In this document: in pieces, positions 1 through 7,876 of the stretch
Layout of the letters: every line of letters starts with the position of its first letter
How positions within the stretch are numbered: position 1 is the first letter of the stretch
NCBI GenBank assembly: GCA_003224085.1
Contig: QHYK01000051.1
Coordinates: forward strand, 1-64,000
Direction: 5' to 3'
From: Acidobacteriota bacterium
GTDB taxonomy: Bacteria; Acidobacteriota; Terriglobia; Acidiferrales; UBA7541
Length of the DNA stretch: 64,000 bases
The notes under the pieces: generated by a model
The model's input: the letters and a program-made list of their open reading frames with translations, nothing else
The model's database searches: none
Told to the model about the DNA's origin: nothing
Made by a program: the position numbers and the translations under genes

Positions 1-353
1 CCGCGGACAATGGCGCGCAGTTTGTTGTCGTGGTGAGCAACTCGGTAGGAAGCGTGACCAGCAATGCGGCCACGCTCACGGTGAACGCCAGTGCGACGGC
101 GCCCACGATCACCACGCAGCCGGCCAACCAGACGGTGACGGCCGGGCAGGCAGTCACGTTCAGCGTGGTGGCCACAGGCACGGCGCCGCTCAGTTACCAG
201 TGGCAGAAGAACGCCACGGCCATCAGCGGAGCGACTTCGGCCAGCTACACCACACCCGCGACGACTTCCGCGGACAATGGCGCGCAGTTTAGAGCCGTGG
301 TCAGCAACTTGGCGGGGAACGTGACCAGCAATGCGGCCACGCTCACGGTGAAC
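1..353 (+). repeat. Direct repeats (267-bp period) encoding Ig-like modules
   Basis: The segment starting at base 1 (CCGCGGACAATGGCGCGCAG) recurs at 268, and the TGACCAGCAATGCGGCC stretch near 54 recurs near 321. The period is 267 bp, or 89 codons, one Ig-like module. Near-identity at the DNA level indicates recent duplication or gene conversion; more copies probably lie upstream. Confidence 0.8.
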
Positions 354-1199
354 TCCACGGCCACAATGCCGCAGTTCGGGCACGTCTTCATCGTTATCGG
401 AGAAAACAGCGCCTATAGCAGCACCTATAACAGCAGCAATATGCCGTACTTGACCTCGCTCGCCAATCAGTATGGGCTGGCCACCAAATATTGGGCGGAC
501 ACCCATCCTTCGATCGGCAACTACGAGGTCTTCACGGCGGGACAGATCTTTACCAATAACGACAGCGACACGCCGTCCAGTTTGCCCCTCTCCTCGGACA
601 ACATTGCCATGGAGGTGGAGAAGGCGGGCAAGACCTGGAAAGACTACGTGGAGAGTGGGAACGGCTGCGGTGCCCTGAATAGCGGGACTTACTATGTGCG
701 CCACGACCCGCTCCAGTACTTTACAAACATCAACAAGGCCAATCTTGTTTGCTTCAGCCAATTTGCCACCGACCTGGCCAACAAAACGCTGCCGAATCTT
801 TCCTGGCTCTCGCCGAACGGCACCGATGACGGGCACGACACGTCCGCGTCCGCTTTCGACAGCTGGCTGAAAACCGTAATCACTCCGCTCCTGGCCAGCA
901 GCTATTTTCAACCGGGAGGCGACGGGTTGCTCATCGTCACTTGGGACGAAAACGACAAGTCGGGCACGCCCAACTGCTCTACCACGACGGTCGGGCAAGG
1001 CTGCGGCGGTCAAGTCGAGACGGTGCTGATCAGTCCGGTTATCAAGCTGGCCTACCAGTCGACGGCTGGTGATCCAGCCAACTACAACAACACGTACGAT
1101 GGAGCCAACATCCTGCGCACGATCGCCGAGGCGCTCGGACTGAACACGTCCGGCTTGGGCGGAGCCGCTTCGCGGTTGCCCATGGCCGACTTCTTCTAA
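1..1199 (+). CDS. Secreted Ig-like repeat protein with C-terminal phosphoesterase domain (5' end outside window)
   Basis: The reading frame is open from base 3, so the start lies upstream of the window. The visible part starts inside an Ig-like domain (ADNGAQF...SNAATLTV), has one complete Ig-like repeat (about 90 residues, with SYQWQKN), then a domain of about 280 residues resembling the PF04185 phosphoesterase/acid phosphatase family (VIGENSAYSSTY near its start, TWDEND and a late DGANILRTIAEALG segment). Family members hydrolyse phosphomonoesters or phospholipids outside the cytoplasm; substrate here is unknown. The Ig repeats probably act as spacers or adhesion modules. It ends at a TAA with no obvious terminator. 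It is the first of four alkaline-phosphatase-superfamily-like genes in the first 8 kb. Family call fairly sure, exact activity unsure. Confidence 0.8.
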   Translation, partial: ADNGAQFVVVVSNSVGSVTSNAATLTVNASATAPTITTQPANQTVTAGQAVTFSVVATGTAPLSYQWQKNATAISGATSASYTTPATTSADNGAQFRAVVSNLAGNVTSNAATLTVNSTATMPQFGHVFIVIGENSAYSSTYNSSNMPYLTSLANQYGLATKYWADTHPSIGNYEVFTAGQIFTNNDSDTPSSLPLSSDNIAMEVEKAGKTWKDYVESGNGCGALNSGTYYVRHDPLQYFTNINKANLVCFSQFATDLANKTLPNLSWLSPNGTDDGHDTSASAFDSWLKTVITPLLASSYFQPGGDGLLIVTWDENDKSGTPNCSTTTVGQGCGGQVETVLISPVIKLAYQSTAGDPANYNNTYDGANILRTIAEALGLNTSGLGGAASRLPMADFF

Positions 1200-1454
1200 C
1201 CTGCAACCGTGGCGGGAGGGGGGCTCCTTGCGGTGGAATGCGCCGCCCTCCTGGCCACATTGCAATAGGGTTGACGGGACAAAAAGGAAGCCGCCAGCAT
1301 GCCTCAAAAGTCTCCTGGCCGTGGCCCCGTGGCTCCCCACCGCGATTGTTTCGATCCCATTTCGGTCGCCCGCTGCCGGGCGGCTGGATCCACGAACGCG
1401 TACTCTCTTATAGCAATGGTTGCACGAAAGTTGCATAGCTGCTGCCGAACATCT

Positions 1455-2267
1455 TCATTTCTGCAAAAGGAATTCGGGGTCGAGCGTGAATTTGCTGTGC
1501 AGTGCGAAGCCAATTCCCAGCAAAGTGAATTCCGCCCAGTCGCGTCCCGGTCCGAGCAGGGGAGCACCATCAATCGTTCGGGGAAAAAAGTAATGCACCG
1601 AGGAGTTTGAGCCGACTCCGGTAAACTCGACTTCCCGTGGCGCGACGATGCCCCGGCGAGTTTTGAGTGTCGCGACCAAGGCAGGTTTTCCGGCCGGTGT
1701 CACCGCAAATGGCTCAAAACCTCTGCGACCGGCTTGCTCGAGTTTCACGGTGATGACATAGCGGTCGGCCGGAAGGCGCGGCGTCGGGGCCTGAAACGCG
1801 AGGGCCGGTCCTTCGCCCAGTTTCTCGAGGCGCGCAAACGCCTGCGCAACAGGGGTGGCGGATTCCCAGCGCACCAGGATGCCAGCCCAGGGCTTGAGCA
1901 TCGGCGCCGCGTCCATCTGCCGTGAAGAATCCACGGGCGCTTCGATTCGCCCTTTCTGCATGCAATTCCCGTTCTGGTCGATGGCATCGGGGTCACAGTG
2001 CTTCGTGCCTGTGGGAATGCTGAAGGCCGCTTCGGGGTCTTTTTGTAGGAACACCACAACTTCCATCCTCGCCCAAGGCGACTTTCTAACAAGCTTCAGG
2101 GCTTGCTCTGCGGACCATTGCGCTGGAGGTTTATTCTTCCAGAAGTCGTCGGCGCGGGCGGCGGCAGACATCGCGATAAGGATGCTTACAACGGTGGCAA
2201 GCGTGCGTAGTGGAATTGCCAGCAGCCGCGTGAAGTGCGCGCACACGCTGTTGGCCCGGATTCTCAT
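1455..2267 (-). CDS. Exported protein of unknown function
   Basis: I do not recognise a family. Starting at the ATG at 2267 gives about 270 residues with a good signal peptide (arginine-containing n-region, a hydrophobic LLAIPLRTLATVVSILIAM core, then SAAARA-type cleavage). A longer reading to 2351 adds 28 residues with no signal character. The mature part begins DDFWKNKPPAQWSAEQALKLVRKSPWA and contains a cysteine pair (HCDPDAIDQNGNC) that could form a disulfide. The end (FTLDPEFLLQK) is compact and soluble. It is divergent from the sulfatase-like gene at 2475, with about 200 bp between them for promoters. Secretion is inferred; function unknown. Confidence 0.65.
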   Translation of the reverse strand: MRIRANSVCAHFTRLLAIPLRTLATVVSILIAMSAAARADDFWKNKPPAQWSAEQALKLVRKSPWARMEVVVFLQKDPEAAFSIPTGTKHCDPDAIDQNGNCMQKGRIEAPVDSSRQMDAAPMLKPWAGILVRWESATPVAQAFARLEKLGEGPALAFQAPTPRLPADRYVITVKLEQAGRRGFEPFAVTPAGKPALVATLKTRRGIVAPREVEFTGVGSNSSVHYFFPRTIDGAPLLGPGRDWAEFTLLGIGFALHSKFTLDPEFLLQK

Positions 2268-2474
2268 GCAGGCAACCATCTCGCCGGAAACTTCACAACA
2301 TCGTTCGTGGGCTGAACGATTGGATTGTGACACGACAGACAGCTGAGTCAAGGCAAATGACGGCGGCGCAATGGAGTGTCGGCCAGGACTGGAAAAGTCG
2401 GAAGGGCAGGGAGGTACTCGGAGGGAAAATACGCCGCGTTCCGTCAGCGCCGCCTGTGTTACGCTCGAAACGCC

Positions 2475-4445
2475 GTGAGCATCCTGCGACTAATACCATG
2501 TTGGTTTCTGACCTCCGCGGCCGTTGTCGGAGGGCAAGCTGAGACTGAAAAGGCGTCTCGTCCAAGCGTTTTTCTCATCACGATCGACACGCTGAGAAGC
2601 GACCACGTTCATTGCTATGGATACCAGCGGATTCAGACCCCCGCGCTCGATCAACTTGAAAAACAGGGGGTTCGTTTCACACAAGCATTTACGCCCAGTC
2701 CGATTACGAATGCGTCGCACGCAAGTATTCTCACCGGACTGCTTCCAAGCTCTCATGGGGTGAGCGACTTCGGCGTGCCTTTGACGGTGAATCATCCGAC
2801 GCTGGCGGAATTGCTCCAGAAGCAGGGCTACCGGACGGCAGCATTTATTGGTTCCGTTATTTTGGACAGCAAGACCCTAGCGCCCGGCTTCGATCGGGGG
2901 TTTGAGTTTTACGACAATTTTTCCGAGAAGACGGAGACGAAATCACGATGGGGACGAATTGAGCGCCGGGGCATGGATGTAGTACAGCGCGCCGAGACAT
3001 GGCTGGGTGGACATCAAACGGGTCCTCATTTCGTCTGGGTACACCTTTATGATCCCCATGATCCCTACGAGCCGCCTCCTCCCTATTCGGAGATTTATAA
3101 GGAGCACCTTTACGACGGAGAGATTGCGTATGCGGATTCGGCGTTGGGGCATTTCCTCGCTTATCTGAAGAAGCAAAACTGGTACGACGAAGCACTGATC
3201 CTTGTAGTTGGGGACCACGGTGAAGGATTAGGCGAGCATGGTGAAGACACGCACGGCATCTTTCTCTACGATTCGACAACACACGTTCCTTTGATCGTGA
3301 AGTTGCCGAGCGGGCAGGGTGCAGGCAAGGTCATGGATGAACAAGTTCGAACCACGGATATCGTGCCAACAATTCTGGAGCTGCTTGGTATTCCCGCCCC
3401 AGCAGATCTGGATGGCACATCTCTAAAGCTCGCAATCACGGGTAGCGAGCCAACTTCCCGGACCGCCTTTGGCGAAACCGACTATCCTCTGCGTTTTGGC
3501 TGGGCTCCGCTGCGGTCCGTGAGAAGCGAGGGGTTCAAATTCATCGAAGCCCCGCGGCCTGAACTCTATGATTTGTCATCCGACCCGGGAGAGCTTCGCA
3601 ACGGATACGTCCCGTGGGACCCCAGGACGCAGAAACTGCGCAAGATGCTTGCCGACCTAAACCCGAAATCGGCGGTGGGTGGGAAACCTTCGTCTGGGGC
3701 AGTGGCTCCTGGCACGATCGATGAGCTGCGGGCGCTCGGCTACCTGGGTGCAGCGGATGCTCACTCGGCCACAGATGTTTCTGAACCTTCCTTATTGCCG
3801 GATCCCAAAGACAAGATCGAGGAACAAAACCTGCTGCACATCGCGATGATGGCGTCGGAGGATGGGCAGACAGAAAGAGCCAGGACGGCCCTGGAAAGAC
3901 TGCTGCAATTGGACAGCGGGTCTGAAATCGCTCTATTGCAGCTCGGCCGCCTGGAGATGGAATCCCAGAATTACAAAGATGCTACCCGTTATTTCGAAAG
4001 AGCGTCGAAGATGCGTCCTGAGGACGCAGCGGTCGCATTGGATTATGGGCGAGCGCTCGAAATCAGCGGTGATTTGTCCGGTGCGCAGCGCACTTTGCAA
4101 GCACTTTTGAAACTGGATGCGAAGCAACTCGCGGCGCACCTCCTTCTGGGAGAGGTTTATCTCCAATCGAAAAATCCAAAGAGAGCCGAGGACGAATTCG
4201 AAGCGGCAATCCTACTGCAACCCGCGAGCGTGGAGGCGCAGACAGGTCTTGCGAAAACGCTGCTCGGCGAGAAAAAGTTCCCCGATGCGGCGCAATTTCT
4301 GGAAGAGAGCACGCGGTCGTCGGGGAATAACGCGGATTTGTTTGAGCTGCTGGCGCAGGCTTACACGGGGCTTGGTAAACCGAGGGAGGCTCAGCGAGCC
4401 AGAGCTCAAGCAAAGAAGTTACGAGCGACAAGAAAACCGCATTGA
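2475..4445 (+). CDS. Sulfatase-fold (alkaline phosphatase superfamily) hydrolase with C-terminal TPR repeats
   Basis: A GTG start at 2475 is preferred because it puts a signal peptide (ILRLIPCWFLTSAAVVGG) at the N terminus; a GTG at 2376 gives 33 more charged residues. Metal-binding motifs of the sulfatase fold are visible: VFLITIDTLRSDH near residue 38 and VVGDHGEGLGEHGED in the middle. At the motif that normally carries Cys or Ser for conversion to formylglycine, the sequence is TNASHASILTG, so Thr (about residue 78) occupies the nucleophile position. That argues for a phosphatase, phosphodiesterase or transferase rather than a true sulfatase. From about residue 450 onward are several TPR repeats (AVALDYGRALEISGDLSGAQRTL and similar). 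It converges with the phosphodiesterase-like gene, 45 bp away. Fold is sure, substrate unknown. Confidence 0.85.
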   Translation: MSILRLIPCWFLTSAAVVGGQAETEKASRPSVFLITIDTLRSDHVHCYGYQRIQTPALDQLEKQGVRFTQAFTPSPITNASHASILTGLLPSSHGVSDFGVPLTVNHPTLAELLQKQGYRTAAFIGSVILDSKTLAPGFDRGFEFYDNFSEKTETKSRWGRIERRGMDVVQRAETWLGGHQTGPHFVWVHLYDPHDPYEPPPPYSEIYKEHLYDGEIAYADSALGHFLAYLKKQNWYDEALILVVGDHGEGLGEHGEDTHGIFLYDSTTHVPLIVKLPSGQGAGKVMDEQVRTTDIVPTILELLGIPAPADLDGTSLKLAITGSEPTSRTAFGETDYPLRFGWAPLRSVRSEGFKFIEAPRPELYDLSSDPGELRNGYVPWDPRTQKLRKMLADLNPKSAVGGKPSSGAVAPGTIDELRALGYLGAADAHSATDVSEPSLLPDPKDKIEEQNLLHIAMMASEDGQTERARTALERLLQLDSGSEIALLQLGRLEMESQNYKDATRYFERASKMRPEDAAVALDYGRALEISGDLSGAQRTLQALLKLDAKQLAAHLLLGEVYLQSKNPKRAEDEFEAAILLQPASVEAQTGLAKTLLGEKKFPDAAQFLEESTRSSGNNADLFELLAQAYTGLGKPREAQRARAQAKKLRATRKPH

Positions 4446-4490
4446 GCGCGGAGTTGCCAGGTGCGTTGCCTGTGATGAAGATCCTGGCAA

Positions 4491-5720
4491 TTACTTCTGC
4501 GCTGCTACTTTGTTCTCGCTGCTACCAAAAATCTCAGTGAGAACATGTCCGTGCATCTGCCTTGGCTGATCGATGCCGTAAATGTGCAGGATGGTGGGAG
4601 CAATGTCATACACGCTGGCTCCCAAGCCCATCAGGCGAAAATCATTTTTGATGCCCGGCCCCATGGCAAACAACGAACCGGGAACGTCGTCGCCGTCCGC
4701 AAAATCGTGCTTGGCAATGACGGGCGTGGTTTTCTCGTGGTCCATGTGTGCGTGAGGATCTTTCTCTTCGAACTCCCGCAGCGGCTTGATGCCGTGGTCG
4801 GAAAGGATGAACAAGTAAGTGCTGGCGTCCACGTGCTTCAGCACGATGCCCAGAACTTTGTCGAAAGCAACATACTGGTTGGGAAAAGCGTCCTGGCGGA
4901 CGCTGTTGATGCTGGGATTGTACCCAACGTTGAAAGGCGTAATGGGATACAGCCAGTGGCCGGCGCGATCCTCGCAGGACTGCGCCAGAAAAGTGAAATC
5001 GGTGGGATGCTCGGTCAATAGATAATCGAAGAGCTTCGTCTGCTGGTCGCGAATCACTTGAACTTTGGCCAGCCACTGGTCGATCACAGCTGTTTCGTGG
5101 CCTTTCAGTTCGGCGGCGGAAGGCATGCGCTCGCAGTCTATATAGAAGTCGCCTACATTTTTCAGCAACTCGGCTTGCATAGTTCGGGGATAAACCGCGT
5201 CACCGCCCAGCACTTCGCTGAGTTTCGGGGCGCAAAGCACGCCGTCTTCGCAATTCTTGCCGCGCGTCAACATGCCGCTGATCATGTAGCCATTCACGGG
5301 CATAACCGGGAAGGTCGCGGGCACGTTGGCCATGCCGACGGTGATGCCGCTCTTCGAGAGCATCGACCAGATGGGCTCTTCTTTCAGCATGTTGGTATTC
5401 GCGGTGATCCCGCCGACGACAAAGCCGGTTACGCCATGCTCTTCCGGATTGGTGCTGGTGAAGAGCGTGGTGTAAACCCGGGGACAATTCGGGGCGGAAA
5501 CCGTGCGCAGCTTGCCGTAAGCGCCTTTTTCGATGACCCTAGCCAAATTGGGCATTTGGCCCTTAAGCAGGAGAGGACGAATAATGTCCAGCTCCATTCC
5601 GTTGACTCCCACGATGATGACGCGAGGTTTAGCTTTGGGGGAGGCGGCGTCTTGCCCGCGGGCAGGAACAGTCAGCAGAAAAAGCAAAGACAGAAGAACG
5701 GAAACACGTCGGGAAACCAT
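4491..5720 (-). CDS. Type I phosphodiesterase/nucleotide pyrophosphatase-like exported protein
   Basis: About 409 residues from the ATG at 5720, which follows a GGGGTGG purine run and starts a clear signal peptide (VSRRVSVLLSLLFLLTVPARGQ). A longer reading to 5843 lacks signal character. Alkaline-phosphatase-superfamily features are PRVIIVGVNGMELDI (first metal Asp replaced by Asn in the GVNGM motif), PRVYTTLFTSTNPEEHGVTGF (the usual nucleophile region followed by the typical EEHGV), FILSDHGIKPL (metal DH) and a late His. These enzymes hydrolyse phosphodiester or pyrophosphate bonds outside the cytoplasm. The Asn in place of the usual Asp in motif 1 is noteworthy and may alter metal binding. 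It lies on the same strand as the TPR-sulfatase-like gene upstream (142-bp gap). Confidence 0.8.
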   Translation of the reverse strand: MVSRRVSVLLSLLFLLTVPARGQDAASPKAKPRVIIVGVNGMELDIIRPLLLKGQMPNLARVIEKGAYGKLRTVSAPNCPRVYTTLFTSTNPEEHGVTGFVVGGITANTNMLKEEPIWSMLSKSGITVGMANVPATFPVMPVNGYMISGMLTRGKNCEDGVLCAPKLSEVLGGDAVYPRTMQAELLKNVGDFYIDCERMPSAAELKGHETAVIDQWLAKVQVIRDQQTKLFDYLLTEHPTDFTFLAQSCEDRAGHWLYPITPFNVGYNPSINSVRQDAFPNQYVAFDKVLGIVLKHVDASTYLFILSDHGIKPLREFEEKDPHAHMDHEKTTPVIAKHDFADGDDVPGSLFAMGPGIKNDFRLMGLGASVYDIAPTILHIYGIDQPRQMHGHVLTEIFGSSENKVAAQK

Positions 5721-5862
5721 GGTCCACCCCTTGTTTTGAATTCGAATTATATAGTTGGGGATTTTGGGTGTCCAGCGAGACAGCACAAACTTGCAGCAAG
5801 CGCAGCTCAGGGCATCGAAGTCCGCGCTGCAAATGGAACGCAAAGCAAAGTGCAGATAGGTT

Positions 5863-7833
5863 TTACGGGTGATTTGCTTGCTTCAGCCGCTCCGCCTCGG
5901 CATGCTCGCGCGCGGCATCCCCGGCGCGGCCCAGGTTCTCGTATTCGTCCGCCAGGAAGGAATGCGCCTCGCCAGAATCGGTTTGTACCGCCACGGCCTT
6001 TTCCAGATAAGGCAAGGCCTCGGCGTAAGTGCCGTTCACAAACAGCATGCGCCCCAGAAGCAGGTTTGCGCGGTAATGGTCCGGCTCTTCCTGGAGGACT
6101 TCGAGCAAGTTTTTGGCGGCTTCCTGAGGCCGTCCAGTACGGGCATAAATGGAGGCCAAAGAATAGCGGGCGTCGGTCCAATCGGGCCGATTCTCCACCA
6201 AGATTTCGAAATGCTTGCCGGCGGTATTCAGATCGCCGGTTTCGTAGAAGCAGATGGCCAGCTCGTACTGCGCCATCAGCGCATCCGGCCGCAACTCGAC
6301 AGCTTTGCGCAGGGGAGGAATGGCTTTGGCAAAGCTGCCCTGCCGCGAGTAGGCGATGCCCAGGTAATACTGCGCCGCCTGGATTTGCGGGTCTTTAGCC
6401 ACCACGCGCAGCAGCAGGGGGATGACGGTGGCTTCCTTTCCTTCTTCAATGGCCAGGCTGGCATCATGCATATCGTTGGCCACATCGATGCGCTCCTTGG
6501 GGTCAATGCTGGTGGACGGCGTGGTCTTGCCAGAGGCCATGTAGCCCAGCGCGGAGAGCTTTTCTCTGCTCTTTTCGTCGAGTCCGTCTTGCAAGGTCTG
6601 AGGTGCGCCCGTGCTGATCCGTTTTACGAAATTATCCAGCTGGACTGCGAGGCGCGCCGCGGTGAGGCGGTTGCGCGGATAGAGATTGGTCTTCGCGCCA
6701 GGATCTGATGCCAGATCGTAAAGCTCGGGCGATGGCGCACGCACGTAAAGCTGGTTATCCACTCGCAGGGAAACAAGCGCGCTCCAACCAAACGAGCGCT
6801 CGGAGTGGTCGCCGGTAGCAAACGAAGGACGGTTTCCAAGTTGCGGATTTCTAATCAGAGGGAGGAGCGAACCGCCTTGCATGGCCGGAGGGGGCGTCAG
6901 CCCCAGCGCCTCGAGAAGCGTTGGCGCCAGGTCCACGAGGCTCGCAGTGGAATTGACATGCTGGCCGCCAAAACGATTGCCGGGAAGCTTGAGGAGCAGC
7001 GGCACGTGGATGGTAGCGTCATAAAGAAAGATACTATGAGTGAGTTCGCCGTGGTCGCCCAGGGATTCGCCGTGATCGGCGGCGACGGCGATCAGCGCAT
7101 TGTCATACAGCCCCTGGTTCCGCAAAAAGTCAAGCAGCTTGCCGACCGTGGCATCCACGTAGCCGATGCACCCGTTGTAAGGGGCGCTCGGAAACCGGCT
7201 GCGGAACGGTTCGGGTGGATTGTAGGGGTCGTGCGCGTCCCACAGGTGAAACCACAGGAAAAACGGACTACCGTGATGCTGGCCCAGCCATTCGAGCGCG
7301 TATCCCAGGGTCACCTCGCCGCGGCGCTGCATGGAAGCCTCGCGGCGCTCCCCGGTCTTCTGCCGGTGGAAGCCTGCGTTATAGACATCGAAGCCGCGCT
7401 CGAATCCGGAGGCAAACCCGTTTTTCGGGTCGAGAATGATGCTGCCGACGAAGGCCCCGGTGTGGTAGCCCTGAGCGTGGAGAATTTCGGGTAGAAAGGG
7501 GACGCCCGGAGGCAGGCGATCGCCGAAATTTCGGATGCCATGGTACTGTGGAAAAGTCCCGGTGAGTATGGTCGCGTGAGAAACCGGCGTAAGGGGAGCC
7601 TGGGAGTATGCATGCTCGAACACCAGGCTCTGACTCGCCAGCGCATCCAGTTGCGGCGTCAAACCATACTTTGAACCGAGAAAGCCCATGCGGTCCGCTC
7701 GGACCGTATCCAACGTGATCAGGATAACGTTCGGTACAGCGTTCGGTTGGTTGGCTGCCGCCGCGAACGACGGCAACACAGCCAAAAGACTCAGGATTAG
7801 GATGCGTGGCATAAAACAAAAGGGAGCCTGCAT
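5863..7833 (-). CDS. Sulfatase-fold hydrolase with C-terminal TPR repeats
   Basis: The ATG at 7833 has a GGGAG ribosome-binding sequence 9 bases upstream; an ATG at 7812 has none, though it gives a tidier signal peptide (PRILILSLLAVLPSFAAAA). Motifs are NVILITLDTVRADRMG (metal Asp42), TPVSHATILTG at residues 82-92, where Thr82 replaces the formylglycine-forming Cys/Ser, and VAADHGESLGDHGE. Residues from about 440 to the end form TPR repeats (AQYYLGIAYSRQGSFAKAIPPL and later copies). It is a paralogue of the 2475-4445 protein in architecture, length and the Thr substitution. The start codon lies in the terminator hairpin that follows the receptor gene, so expression may depend on readthrough. 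Confidence 0.87.
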   Translation of the reverse strand: MQAPFCFMPRILILSLLAVLPSFAAAANQPNAVPNVILITLDTVRADRMGFLGSKYGLTPQLDALASQSLVFEHAYSQAPLTPVSHATILTGTFPQYHGIRNFGDRLPPGVPFLPEILHAQGYHTGAFVGSIILDPKNGFASGFERGFDVYNAGFHRQKTGERREASMQRRGEVTLGYALEWLGQHHGSPFFLWFHLWDAHDPYNPPEPFRSRFPSAPYNGCIGYVDATVGKLLDFLRNQGLYDNALIAVAADHGESLGDHGELTHSIFLYDATIHVPLLLKLPGNRFGGQHVNSTASLVDLAPTLLEALGLTPPPAMQGGSLLPLIRNPQLGNRPSFATGDHSERSFGWSALVSLRVDNQLYVRAPSPELYDLASDPGAKTNLYPRNRLTAARLAVQLDNFVKRISTGAPQTLQDGLDEKSREKLSALGYMASGKTTPSTSIDPKERIDVANDMHDASLAIEEGKEATVIPLLLRVVAKDPQIQAAQYYLGIAYSRQGSFAKAIPPLRKAVELRPDALMAQYELAICFYETGDLNTAGKHFEILVENRPDWTDARYSLASIYARTGRPQEAAKNLLEVLQEEPDHYRANLLLGRMLFVNGTYAEALPYLEKAVAVQTDSGEAHSFLADEYENLGRAGDAAREHAEAERLKQANHP

Positions 7834-7850
7834 TGTAGCAGGCTCCCTTT
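7819..7850 (-). terminator. Rho-independent terminator overlapping the next gene's start codon
   Basis: Arms 7819-7831 and 7838-7850 are a perfect 13-bp inverted repeat (AAAGGGAGCCTGC) around a 6-base loop. Read on the minus strand the stem is followed by TTTTGTTTT, a proper U-tract, so it ends transcripts from the receptor gene at 7877-11389. The ATG at 7833 lies at the loop/arm junction and its GGGAG ribosome-binding site lies in the stem. Confidence 0.85.
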
Positions 7851-7876
7851 TTCGGACAAAAGCCTGGAGCCGAAGA

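Noticed and set aside
4454-4490. Inverted repeat TTGCCAGG/CCTGGCAA between converging genes
   Set aside because: Loop of 21 bases and no U-tract on either strand, so not a convincing terminator.
5058-6398. Long plus-strand frames opposite the phosphodiesterase-like and TPR genes
   Set aside because: Antisense shadows of real genes; no start signals or domain character.
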